Below the pieces are notes generated by a model. The model saw only the letters and a program-made list of their open reading frames with translations. It was not told the DNA's origin and searched no databases. This document shows positions 46,141 through 57,034 of a stretch of 64,000 nucleotides of DNA, one piece after another (positions within the stretch are counted from its first letter, which is position 1; every line of letters begins with the position of its first letter). The position numbers were made by a program, and so were the translations under genes. The stretch comes from Rhizoclosmatium globosum (taxonomy: Eukaryota; Chytridiomycota; Chytridiomycetes; Chytridiales; Chytriomycetaceae). The stretch covers positions 186,001 to 250,000 of the forward strand of contig MCGO01000007.1 of NCBI GenBank assembly GCA_002104985.1. The letters run 5' to 3'.

Positions 46141-49100
46141 CTACTGCAACCGAACCTTCCCCTTCATCCCCGAATTCACAGCCTTCATCCCTTCAACAAC
46201 CGCCTTCCCCGTCCGCTTCCCAACCCCAACTTCATGATCCACAAGCAACGTCTTGATCAAAAACTGCACAAGACGGACGTTCTTGATCCCAGCAAACACA
46301 CCCGCAACATATCCGTCCAGTTTATCACACCGCGCCAAGTCAAAGCCATCACTGACACACAAGTCGCCGTCTTTGAGTGTATACGGGAAGCCGCGGTAAC
46401 TAGGAGACGTGAATGTTCCTGCACGGGTGAGTTGGTTTGCGTGGTTGCGGTGGGATGAGGAGGCGTTGCTGGCTCGAGAGGAATATCGGCGTTGGGTTGA
46501 CTCTTCGCCTCGTCGACGCGGTTGGACGGCTTGAAGCATGTCGAACAGACATAGCAAGAGGTTGATGATGGTCTGGCCGTTTGGGTATACGCCATACTGC
46601 CGTGAGTACTGCACGATATCGTCGGTATAGAATTCTTGTGTGTTTCTCGTTGCATCGCGTCCTGCTACATCCCCCGTTTCCAAGTTGATGTTTTCAGGCG
46701 CGGGAGGCATAAACCGAACCAAAAAGTCGTCGTCATCAGTATCATTGTCATCCGCCAGCGGATTCTCTCCTCACCACCACGTCCACGACCCCTTCTCCTC
46801 CGTCTCGTCTGTTTCAAAAGATCTCGTCGAACGGCACGACTCACAAGAGCATCTTCACCACCACCCTTCTCAATCCACCCATCGAAATCCCCTGCTTCTG
46901 AAAGTCGACAGATTTCCGCAAATACAGCCTCGAAACACTGTTCAAGGCGTGTTTGTGCGCCAAAAGCTCTTTTGGCTGTAATAGAATCCTCCAGTGGCAT
47001 TCGAAGTGCTTCCACCGCGGTTACTCATTCCTGCAACGCTGCTTTTGTCGTTAATTGAGCTACCACTTCTTCCCATTTTTCGTGGTCGAGTTGGTTTGGT
47101 GACGGTGGTGGAGGAGGAGACCGCGTTGGAGGGACAGTGGAACTTCCAGATCCAGTCTGTAGGTCACTTGTTGTTTTGATTTTTGTTTTGAGGGAGAAGT
47201 TGAGGTGGTTTGTGGATGTGGAGACTGAGTTGGATGCTGAACGGAATGCAGAACCCAAAATTGGGTTTGAGTGAGTAGTTGGTGGAGAGGTGATGTTTGA
47301 AGTTGCTGATGCAGGTGCTGGTGTTGATGGGGTTGTTGTTGCAGGTTCTGATGGGTCTGTTGCTGAAGTTGGGTTGTCGGATGCAGATGAAATCATTGAA
47401 GCGTTCATAGCTTCGGCGGAGGAAGGAGGTAGATCCGCATTTGACGATTTATAACCTTCATTGGAAAGTATTGATGCAAGGGGCGTGTTTGAACGAATAG
47501 GTACTGGGGAGAGAATTCCTTGCAGTGGTGGTGTTGATGCCGACATTCCCAGAAACTCGCGTACTGTAGCGCCGCCGCTAGTGTTGACACCACCAATTGG
47601 AGGACTTGGAGCAGAGTGGTTCAAAGTTTCATTGATAGTCACAGTTGATCTCCTCGGTGTGTGCGTCATTTCTTCCCAATCAACAGTATTCCCAACACTG
47701 CGACTCATTCTGACAACCTTTCCTCCATGATGTGGTTGTTGCTGCTGTCCCTCCAGCGAGAAGGAATCCTCTCCATCACCCACACAAGAATCATCACTCA
47801 ATTCAATATCACTGTCATCCTCCAAATCCGTCTCTTGATCACTTCCTTCATCAAACTCATCATATGAACTCTCTTCATCGCTATACTCGTCATCATCTTC
47901 ATCATCTTCGTCATCGTGTTGTCCACCACCTTCTTCATCTTCGTCTGATGAGTCTTCCGGCTCAACGACATTACAAAATAACTCATGCCCGGCACTAACC
48001 CAACTATCCAAAATTACAATGCGTTGTTTCCCACTGGACACATGCTCAAGAAACCGAAACAGGCGCAAGCTGCGCATCACAAAATCATGCTTCAACAGAG
48101 CGAGCTGTTTTTCACGATGTAGACGACGACGCTCAAGATTATTTCGAATTTTGGCGGATCGAAGAAGACGTTGCTCGTGGCGTCTTGCTCGACGCGTTTG
48201 AGAGTGATTGCGACGTGGTTGTGGCGGCTGAAGGAATTCGATGGATTTTCAGGGATTGGGGGAATGGGTTGGATGGGGTTGATGGGCTGCTGGAGGGAGG
48301 AGCATCTTGAGGAAGAAGACCGAGTCCTTCTCCGATTGGAGCAGCAGCAGGTGCCGGGAATCCAGGTCGACCATTTCGAGGAACTCGATCACGGTCATCA
48401 TGTTCCACATCCAAACCATCATCTGTATCATCGTCATCTTCGTCATCCTCATTCTCTTCCTCAGCTTCCAATTGTTCTAGCCGTTCTTTATCTTTGTTGG
48501 CTTCATCGACAAGTTTAGCACGTTGAGATTCCAAGTCCATCAGGACAGTCTCGAAACCGTGGATAAGGGCGACTCCATTTGAAGAGCTGAATTGAAGTCG
48601 CTCGTTTTCTTGAAGTTCCGTTTGGACAAAGAGCATGTACTTGAGGCCAGCCTAAACGGTTTTGTTGATTTTTGCTTGGATGTGGGGATCAAAAGCAGCA
48701 TACCTTTGTACAACTTTTTGCAATAAGGACACCAAGGTCTTCAACAGTCATAGAATTCGTCGGCGTTGGAGGAATATGACTTTTTGTGGCCGTGGAAGCT
48801 GCGGAGACCATTGATGACGATAGAACACCATTTGTATCTGAGAAGAAGGAGGATAGTGGGTAATCTTCTTTCAGCCGAATAAGAGTATGAATATCGCGTT
48901 TCCGAATGCATTCCTTCGCCAAGTCTGGTTGCAGAGTAGTGTTTTAGTTCGCGACCAAATGCAACGCACTTCACTCACACCGCGAGACCCTGTCGATTGC
49001 CGCATCAGCACCAAGAAACGAGAATGCCTTCAAGAGGTCGACAGCCGAAGCGACGCTGTTCACCGTCTCGTCGAATGCGTTTGTGTAGAGCAGTTCGAGG

Positions 49101-49378
49101 GCGAGAGTTGCAGCGCGTGCCTCTGCCACTGATTTGAAGGCAATGCGGCATTCTGATTGGCTGGTTTTCTCCGGTCGCGTCCAAGTTGGCGAGAGACGCG
49201 CGGCGAAGAAGGAGGACGCCGCCGTGAGCACAACCGAGTGAAGGTGCAGAACCGTTGATTCGGCTTCGGCTTCGGCTTCGGTGCCGCCTTCGACGACAAC
49301 GTGTACTTGCACATCGGAGAGTGCTCGGCCGGAGTGCCAGAGAACGTGTCCCGTGTTTGTGGTGGTGCTCAAGCTCAT
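46141..49378 (-). CDS. Large BTB/POZ-domain protein with acidic and low-complexity regions
   Basis: The N-terminal exon (49378 to about 48978) reads as a BTB domain: GRALSDVQVHVVVEGG, LHLHSVVLTAASSFFAARLS, ALELLYTNAFDETVNSV and LLKAFSFLGADAAIDRV, continuing to DLAKECIRKRDIHTLIRL. BTB domains dimerise and often recruit Cullin 3. An Asp/Glu-rich segment follows (48450-48400 and 47960-47800), then Ser/Thr/Pro-rich sequence, and a C-terminal folded part ending at 46141 with TIINLLLCLFDMLQAV and LDGYVAGVFAGIKNVRLVQF. Introns lie near 48850-48970, 48650-48700 and 48090-48140; a frame change is needed near 46740. I do not recognise the C-terminal family. The start is 52 bp from the divergent SERF-like gene. 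Confidence 0.72.
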
Positions 49379-49430
49379 TCGGTGGTTTTTGTTGTTTGTG
49401 GAAATCTCTTTTTGAAAGCGGCGGAGGCCA

Positions 49431-49906
49431 ATGACTCGTGAGCACATTCTTTAGGTGCCTGCTTCTTGCTTACTCAATAGGATCACAGGTGGAAACCAGA
49501 GAGAACTCGCTCGAGCAAAGAACCAGGTGTGTGTGAGACTGTGTGTGGTGCTGCTTCGAAATCAATCTCAAACCTTCTCCTCCAACAACAAACAGAAAAA
49601 GGCGGCAGCTGCTGGCGGGGTAATACTTGAATCGGAACTGCTTTCTATCTGATGTCTAACGAGTCGGTTTCGATGTGGAACAGGGTCGTCAGGATGAAAT
49701 GAAGGACATGACCCCTCAGCAACGACATGAGTAGTACGTTTGTGTCTTTCCATCTCTCCAGCCACATATTGTATCTTTTAACGTACTTGCTTAACAACAG
49801 CGATGCTGCCCAGTTGAAGGCGAAACTCGCTGCGAAAGCCGCTGCAAAAGCGGCGGCTGAAGCGAATGGAGGTGCTCCACCTGCCCCTGCAAAGGGCAAA
49901 AAGTGA
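49431..49906 (+). CDS. SERF/4F5-like small basic protein
   Basis: Five exons: 49431-49437, 49489-49526, 49596-49619, 49684-49730 and 49801-49906. The first coding exon is only 7 nt (ATG ACT C). Joined at the acceptor at 49488 it yields MTRGNQRELARAKNQKK, the signature start of SERF (4F5) proteins; using the earlier acceptor at 49480 would ruin the frame. The rest is Ala/Lys-rich, helical, ending PPAPAKGKK. SERF proteins are small, disordered and modify amyloid aggregation. The whole protein is about 73 residues. The splice phases agree at every junction. Confidence 0.85.
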
Positions 49907-50372
49907 AGGATTGCTATATTAGATGAACTATGATAGGCTCGGATTAGGACTCTGGATCTCAAATTAATTTAAACCATCGAAGGATCGAATAAAGCTGTTG
50001 AAGGCTATCTTCTACAGTCTTGAAAACTGCTTTGAAACGCTTTTGCCACTTGTACGTCAGATGCCGAGAAAGAAATGGAGATGTTCTAATGATCAGTCTG
50101 GATATGCTGAGAAGACCCACAATTCTGCTTATGAGAAGGGTGTGGAGGCTGAAGCTGCCGTTGAAAAGTGCTATCTCTCCCATAACATCCACACCGTCTC
50201 GCGAGCAAACTTTGTGATATACGGGAAAACTCGAGTCTCGATGTTATGTCTGAATAAAAGCTGAACCAACAACTTCAGCTCCCAATTTACGCACGAATAT
50301 TCAGACTATCCAGAAAATGTTATATAAACTCTATTTATAATATTCACTCCAGAATTACTTGATTACAATAGG
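49907..50372. other. Convergent spacer
   Basis: No supported gene. Short overlapping frames (49959-50264) have no recognisable features. Confidence 0.5.
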
Positions 50373-50747
50373 CTATATCCTTTCGACAGCATGCGACCGT
50401 CTGCTCCCCGTTTCCAGAGACACAGTGACAATAGACCCTGCCGCATCACCTTCCGTCACTGTAACAGTATCTGCGCTCACATAATCCGGCGGCTCTGCAG
50501 CATACTGCGGCGCTGCATCCAAATACGCTGGCAGAGCTGTAATTGAGTCTGACGACGTTATCCGGACCTCATCCCTTACACCACTGACACCCCTTTCCGC
50601 CATATTTCCATCTCGAAGACGGCTTTGCGGCGTACGAGGATTGTTTCGTCGATAGTTTCGGTAGACCATCCAAGCGATTCGGAGCACAGCAACGAAAACG
50701 ATTGCAACGATTACGAGGATGTAGTAGTTGGTTCCTTCCATTGACAT
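50373..50747 (-). CDS. Small single-pass membrane protein with PY motifs (copy A)
   Basis: A single exon, 124 residues. The start at MSMEGTNYY (50747) is chosen because the membrane segment YILVIVAIVFVAVLRIAW follows directly. A basic stop-transfer (YRNYRRNNPR) places the C-terminal tail in the cytosol. The tail contains LPAYLDAAPQY and EPPDYVSAD, i.e. LPxY and PPxY motifs that bind WW domains of Rsp5/Nedd4 ubiquitin ligases. Such tails act in receptor or transporter sorting. It lies next to copy B, which has the same layout. Confidence 0.7.
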   Translation of the reverse strand: MSMEGTNYYILVIVAIVFVAVLRIAWMVYRNYRRNNPRTPQSRLRDGNMAERGVSGVRDEVRITSSDSITALPAYLDAAPQYAAEPPDYVSADTVTVTEGDAAGSIVTVSLETGSRRSHAVERI

Positions 50748-50943
50748 TGTATAACTTGGGGATGGATTGATGACGAAATTTGGTTGTAGAGGTTCTCTTG
50801 CTTTTTTGTTATTGAGGTTTAAAGTGCAGTAAACTAATTGACGGCAGAAGAGATCGTACAGCCAATATTTGAGGTATTTAAAAATCAAAGAGGGGGGAAA
50901 ATGAGGTATTACGGGAAAAATGTCTCCAAGAGCATAGTTATAA

Positions 50944-51961
50944 TCATCGAACAGGCGGAGTAGAATATTCTGGCGGAGGAACACTTTCACCTTCCGAACC
51001 CGGTCCAACACCAACAACCACACCACGTCCCTCCGATTCCGCAACATACTCAGGCGCAGGCGTTCCATCCACTGTACTTACAACCCCCGTCAACTCCGCC
51101 GTATAAACAGGCAACGGCTCCACCTCGTTCTCCCGTGTCGATACAACCCTACCACACCATCATCATTAGAATTCAGATTCCAATAAATACACTAAAAAGA
51201 GAGAATCCTTACATTTGTCGGCGGGTAACCGCCCTCACTGGTTCATCGTCGACTGTTCTCGACCGGTTCCATGGAAGCCATTGGGACCCGTACCCGAGGC
51301 CTACACAGAAGCACCAAAAACAGAATGAGAAGCCGGCTGATACGCCTGCTGCGATTAGGTATGTTGAGATGGGGATGTTTACGCCGGTACAGTTTGCGAG
51401 GCATGGGAGGGGTGAGAGGGTTGTTGTGGGAGGTGATATTGTTGGAATGGATAAGGTGATTGTTGGGGATGGTAATGTGGGTATGGATGTTGTTAAGGTT
51501 GGTGGTTGGTTGGCGATTTGTCGAGGTACAAGCTGTGCGACTTTCTTGGAGCCACAAAGCTTCTGTAGGTCTAGGAAAGTCTTAAGATGATCTCCGTTTG
51601 ATGGAACGTTCGTTGGAGGGATTGTTGAACAGGATTCGTAATAATTGGTCATGGCATCAACGACTTCTTGGCTACACAAGACATTCCGATCTGGCGCTTT
51701 CTTGATAACGGAATCATACAATGCATCCTTCAAGCTTTGAATAAATAACTCCGGCGGTGGATATGGAAGAGTTCCTTACATATCGGGCTTGAGCCTCCGC
51801 ACAGATGCCATTGATTTGAATTTGAAAGCAAGACCGGAACAACCAGCAGATCGTTCACATACTACTTTTCCATATAAACGATAATAGAGTATTATCCTAG
51901 AACAAGCAAAAAACACAAGAGACGAATCTCGAATAAAAAACGCAATTCCAAAAAAGACCAT
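50944..51961 (-). CDS. Single-pass membrane protein with PY-motif tail (copy B)
   Basis: Three exons (51961-51780, 51734-51213, 51148-50944) whose phases match, about 302 residues. A signal-like segment (MVFFGIAFFIRDSSLVFFA) is followed by a Cys-containing extracellular part (LCSQEVVDAMTNYYESCSTI) and a Thr/Pro/Ser-rich stalk. The membrane segment is STYLIAAGVSAGFSFCFWCF. The cytosolic tail carries EPLPVY, PAPEYV and VPPPEY. The PPxY and related motifs predict binding of WW-domain ubiquitin ligases, as in copy A. An alternative start at 51982 is a GTG. Confidence 0.68.
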
Positions 51962-52027
51962 TGATCTAATATACAAAAACACTCCACGCCGTGAACAGTC
52001 AATAATCCTGTGATCACTTAATCCCGT

Positions 52028-53756
52028 TCATGCGTCAATCACCGACTTCCATAACTCCACAACCTTCTTACTCCTCTCCACAATATTGAAAGTATCGTTT
52101 TCTAGTTGCATTTCAGAAATCCGGCGCATCACTTTCCCGATTTTGGTGTTCTGAGTAGACAGAGTTATGATTACTCGAGAGATAGAGAAAACACTCACCA
52201 ATAATAAATCCACGTTAACCTCAAACTTTTCAACATCAGTCAAATATTTATCGGCTCTGCTGTGGTGCTCGGGCTGTACAAGTCATTAGCTCGCGTATAG
52301 TGACTAGGATATAGGATTTACAGTAGAGTGTTCGTTCTGCAAAAAGAATTGTAACTTGCTTCGTAATCTCTTCAGTTTTTCTTCGGGGGATCCTGAATCA
52401 AACATTAGATATCGGCTATAAAATTGTGATAAGGCAGTACTCACGGTTGTCTTCCTTCTTTGGTGGAGCAGGTGGTTCTTCTTTGACGACAGCTTTCTGT
52501 TGATACAAATGGATCAGACGTCATATTCCGATATCAGATTCGACTAAAGATGATTCCGGGCATCCATGATATTTAATCATTTGGATCCTTCGTGTCACTC
52601 CATTCCATTCCATCGAACTTCTTCAGAATGTGAATCTCTTACCTTGGGAGCAGGAGCCTTCTTTTCCTTCTTTGGCTTCTCAGCCTTTGCATCACTTGAA
52701 TCCTTGTTGTTCACCTTCTTCTTCTTAGCAGCACCCCCACTAGCACCTTCAGTAGCAGACTCATCCCCATCATTATCACCCGCACCATCCTCCAAATCAT
52801 CGTCATCCTTCTTTCGTTTCCCACTAGACTTCACGGTATTCAAGCAATCCGGGTTATTCGCTTCCTTGACTGCATTGAGGAACGCAACAGTCTTGTTCTT
52901 TTTGGAGAGTTCGTCCTTGTGTGGTTCAAAGAGTTTGAGGCAGTCAAGAGCCATCCAGCCGCTGGAAGAGTGGATAGTCAGTTATTATTGTTTGATACGT
53001 GGGTGGAGTCAGATGGAGAGTGAGGGGGGTTGGTGATGCCATGGTTGGCATGGTGGACGACAATAGAAGAGCAAAGCAGAACGACGACACGATTTTCAGG
53101 GCCATCATAACTCCATACATATCTGTGTAAGACGTTCATGGACCCAATATGCAATCCAAGAGGTGGTATGTCCGGCCAATATTCAAAAAACAACAATACT
53201 CACTAATCCCTGGTCCCGCAAAAGAGAATAGGAACATGAGGAGTCGCCGGCTGCTTCGGTTTAATCTTCACAATGTTCTGAGGGAGAGCATCCTCATGTT
53301 CAACCTGTAACAGATTGTGTCCGAGTTCAGTACAACACAAAGTGATGCCTCACACAAACGCACCCGTCCAGGCCACCACGGATAACCCTTCACTTTCGCC
53401 CAAACAAGGACGCCCGGAACCAGGTCCGCGGGATCAACAGAGGCAGAGGCGGCAGCACTTGACGGCGGACGGCGCGGCTGGTCCTTCTTTTTCGAGGACA
53501 GTTGCGCATCGTCTTTTGTGTTTGGTTTTGACGAGGCGGCTTCTCTCAGAAGGCGGAGGCGCTCTTCCTCGGCCTCGTCGTCGTCGTCGTCGTCGTCGTT
53601 TGGTGCCTTGGGAGGAGCGGCTGCTTCGTCACCCACGAACATGTCTTCAAGGGAGGTGGTTGATGGCGCGTGTTTGGTGGTTTCAGTGGTTGTGGCAGTG
53701 GCTGTTGAAGCGGCAGTGGCGTCGAGGCCCGTCTCAGTCTCGCTTTCAGATGCCAT
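52028..53756 (-). CDS. PWWP-domain chromatin reader, LEDGF/HDGF-like
   Basis: After an acidic N-terminus (poly-Asp near 53590), the PWWP domain appears: LVPGVLVWAKVKGYPWWPGR, next exon PQNIVKIKPKQPATPHVPIL and FFGTRD, then the core LFEPHKDELSKKNKTVAFLN. PWWP domains bind methylated H3K36 nucleosomes. A Lys/Asp-rich linker follows, and the C-terminal exons (52420-52028) read SPEEKLKRLRSKLQFFLQ, DVEKFEVNVDLL, TKIGKVMRRISEMQL, like the TFIIS-N/IBD-type helical bundle of LEDGF relatives. Start at 53756 (MASESETETG). The gene is 106 bp from the divergent SF1 gene, so a splicing factor and a chromatin reader share a promoter interval. Confidence 0.82.
53573..53605 (-). repeat. GTC/GAC poly-aspartate tract
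   Basis: A run of GTC triplets on the plus strand encodes polyaspartate in the PWWP protein. It is in the acidic region before the domain. Confidence 0.85.
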
Positions 53757-53862
53757 CTTCTGTTTTAGTTGCTTGTCTGAAGGGTCTGTCTGAAGTGGAG
53801 AAAAAAGAAGGTAGAAGAGCAACCTCTCTTTTTCTTTCATTCAAAAAGAGAAACACAACTGA

Positions 53863-56137
53863 ATGTCGTACAACCGATACGCAACCCAAACGGGAACAAA
53901 CAACGTTCCCCTCGGAACACGACGCCGATTCGGTGGTGGTGCAACAGACGATGCCCAGCCACCGCCTCCGCCTCCACCGCAGCCACAGCTCTCCTACCAA
54001 CAACAACAGGAACCACAGCGCCGCAGTCGCTTTGACGAGAACACGGACGAATTCCGCGGAAGAGAACTCACGCGATTCGGTGACTCAGCACCACCAAAGA
54101 GGTCCAAGAATGACGAATGTACACAGACTAATCCTTAACTAACTTTTTGTTTTGACTGCATGTCTGCTTGCTAACCCTCCTCCTTTCCCCAAAATATATG
54201 TGCCCTCACTCTTCCTGTTACTGATCCCTACTGACTCTACTGACTTCAACTAACGCATCGTGCCGTTCAATAATCATCCTACTCTTGGTTCAATCATCCT
54301 ATCCAGCCTCTGGCTCAGGTCCTGCGTCAGACCAACCCAGAAAGAGACGTTCTCGTTGGGGTGATGAATCTTCTAAAGTACTCATGCCCGGTATTCCCAC
54401 TATTCTGCCCCAAGGAATGAATGCTCTGCAAGTCGAGGAATTTATTACTCATGCCAGACTCGAAGAAATTGGGAGGAAATTAAGGACTGGTGATGTGGTT
54501 CCTCCCGAGAAGGATCGGTATGTTTTGGTTTTTCTGTTTGGAGTGACCGACGTGTGTATAGTGTGTGGATTTTGTGAGTGAAGCGAACTGATGTTTTGTG
54601 AAGCAAACTTGTGACCGTAGTGAAGGTTAGTGAACGTATGGTGAGTGAACGTATGAGTGTAGTGAACGTGTGAGGTAGCGTACTAGAGTTTCGCGAAGCG
54701 AATGTTTTTAGTGAGCGCAGTGCAACCGTTTTTTGCGAAGCAAACATATGAGAGAACCAAAAACATTTCACGACGAATGAAGTTGAAGAGATCACAAAGT
54801 CTCCATGCGAAATCTAACAACTCCATAATTTCAGATCCCCTTCTCCAGAACCACAGTACGGTCCACAGGGTCAGCGTGTCAACACTCGTGAAGTGCGTTA
54901 TAAGAAGAAGCTCGAAGATGAACGTCACAGGATTGTCGATGAAGCTTTGCGCAAGATTCCAGGCTTTATTCCACCTGCAGATTACAAGAAACCAACTAAG
55001 CAGGCTGAAAAGTACTTTTTGCCTGCCAAGGAGTTTCCTGAGATCAATTTCATTGGTCTCTTGATTGGTATGTTTGATACTTGTATGTAGTTTAACTAAT
55101 CTTGGACTGATAGGTCCTCGTGGAAATACACTCAAGAAGATGGAGTCAGAGTCTGGCGCGAAAATTAGTATTAGAGGTCGAGGATCCATCAAGGAAGGAA
55201 AGTCGCGTTCTGATGGTCAACTTGCTCCTGGAGAAGAAGAAGACTTGCACTGTCTTGTCGTTGCTCCTTCTGAGGCGCAAGTCAAGATCGCCATCAAGTT
55301 GATTGAGAAAATTGTCGAAACCGCCGCCACTATCCCCGAAGGACAGAATGAGTTGAAGCGTATGCAGTTGAGAGAGTTGGCCGCGTTGAACGGTACATTG
55401 AGAGACGACGAAGCACAAATTTGTCAAAACTGTGGAAATGCGGGACACAGAAAGTTCGAGTGTCCTGAGGCCAAGAACTTCACGGCCACTTTGATTTGTC
55501 GTATTTGTGGTGGTGCTGGACACGTTGCAGCTGGTAAGTTCTGGGACCTTAGTTACAAGGATAACTGACTACTTCCTTTCAGATTGTAACGAGCGTAACA
55601 ACCCTGAGGCTTTGAGAGCTGCGTCCTACCGTGACTCCAAGATTGACGACGAATACGCCAACTTGATGGCTGAACTTGGTGGAAAGGCTCCAGCTCCATC
55701 CACACACGCGCTTCCTCCTGTTCCCGACACAAGATTGCCCCCAAACCCAGCTGCCGCCGGTGCTGCTGCCTCCACTGCTCAACCCCAAGTCTGGGCAAAC
55801 TACAATGCCTACGGAGCTCCGTCTGCCGCGTGGGGAATGCAAACTGGACTCCCAGCTGGAGTTCCAGCTATGCCTGGAATGCCTGGTATGCCCCAATTCC
55901 TCCTGGTATGCCTGGTTTGTTCCACCACCTCCTCCACAGTGGACTGGAGCGGCAGGATGGGTTCCACCGCCACCACCACAAATGGCTGGAGGGTACTATG
56001 GCGATTATGGTGCAGCAGCTGCAGCTAGTGGATGGATGCCTCCACCACCGCCTGATGTTGCTCCTCCTCCGCCTCCTTCTGATTTTGCTCCTCCACCTCC
56101 GCCTGAGGACATTCCACCACCACCTCCTCCAATGTAA
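53863..56137 (+). CDS. MSL5: Branchpoint-binding protein SF1/BBP
   Basis: Five exons: 53863-54118, 54307-54517, 54835-55067, 55114-55533 and 55583-56137. The N-terminal exon is Q/P-rich; exon 2 has KRRSRWGDESSKVLMPGIPT (U2AF-interaction-like). The KH-QUA2 domain runs FPEINFIGLLIGPRGNTLKK to ARISIRGRG-like GAKISIRGRG. Two zinc knuckles are CQNCGNAGHRKFEC and CRICGGAGHVAADC, the last finished by exon 5. A Pro/Gly-rich tail ends DIPPPPPPM. SF1 binds the branchpoint RNA in early spliceosome assembly. The tail needs frame changes near 55895-55930. Intron 2 (317 bp) holds the GAAGCGA repeat. Confidence 0.94.
54571..54745 (+). repeat. GAAGCGA/GTGAACG degenerate repeat in an SF1 intron
   Basis: Within the 54518-54834 intron, words such as GTGAGTGAAGCGAAC, TGTGAAGCAAAC, AGTGAACGTATG, GTGAGTGAACGTATG, GCGAAGCGAATG and GCGAAGCAAAC follow one another with irregular spacing. 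They are absent from the flanking exons. They match words at 33620-33785. Confidence 0.72.
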
Positions 56138-57034
56138 ATGAATTATTGTTTGGGAACTTTGGAATGGTTTCAAAGGTTGACATGTGCTGGTTTAAAATAA
56201 ACACCAATTTTATACTTGATTATGTTTCATTTATTTACAAGAGAGAACAAAGGAAGAAGGTGCTGGTACGTTTTCCTTATGCAAAGCGATAGGTCAGCAA
56301 CACGCCAATACTCCGTAAACGGTTTGGTCCAGTCCACAATACCAACGCATAATAATAGGATGATAAAAGAAGAAGTCTACTCATAGACTCTCGCCACGAA
56401 GGAGTTTCAAAGGCGGAAAACAAGAGAAAGAAGGAAAGCAAAAAGAAAAGACACATCCAAACAAAGAAACCCTTCCCATCCAAGTGTTGACGATTCTTTC
56501 CACGACACGCAACAATAACATCTCCATCAAAGGATATGGGACAAGAAGAAGTCGGGGATCACCCAACTCTCGTCGCGAGTCAGGATAAAGACACCTCCCG
56601 CGACGGTGAAACAGTATAAAGAAAGAAGGCTCGAGATTCAAGAGCGAACGCCAACAAAGAAAGGGCGTCTCTGTTAGTGTATTGGTTGTTAGTTTTGGCA
56701 TCAAGTCGTGGGCTAAGCTTGAGCAAGACGGTTGCTCTGTATTATGCAGTTAGTCAAGGGATGGACGGAGGAAAGGAAAAAGGCGGAAGGAGGAATGAGC
56801 TTAGACTGAGAGACGTTTGTTTGAAGCCTGATTTTACAATTGACAATTCGAATGTGAAGAAAAAAAGGAATACTTTTAAAGTCGCGAATTTGTACCGAAC
56901 TAATAGTTAATACGTTCTATTTATACCATTGGACCATTGGGGGCACGCGTGTTGCCATTTTCCAATTCTGGAAGCGAGGTCCTGCATTTCCATAAATATA
57001 AACCTTCCAAAAACAACTTTGCTTTCCTTTCACG
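56138..57034. other. Gene-free region before the alkaline phosphatase
   Basis: Purine-rich in places (56400-56470). Open frames at 56677-56910 (plus) and 56704-56381 (minus) lack recognisable features and are not called. Confidence 0.5.

Noticed and set aside
56381..56910. Open frames on both strands between SF1 and the phosphatase
   Set aside because: No coding-like composition, motif or splice support; purine-rich DNA favours long chance frames.
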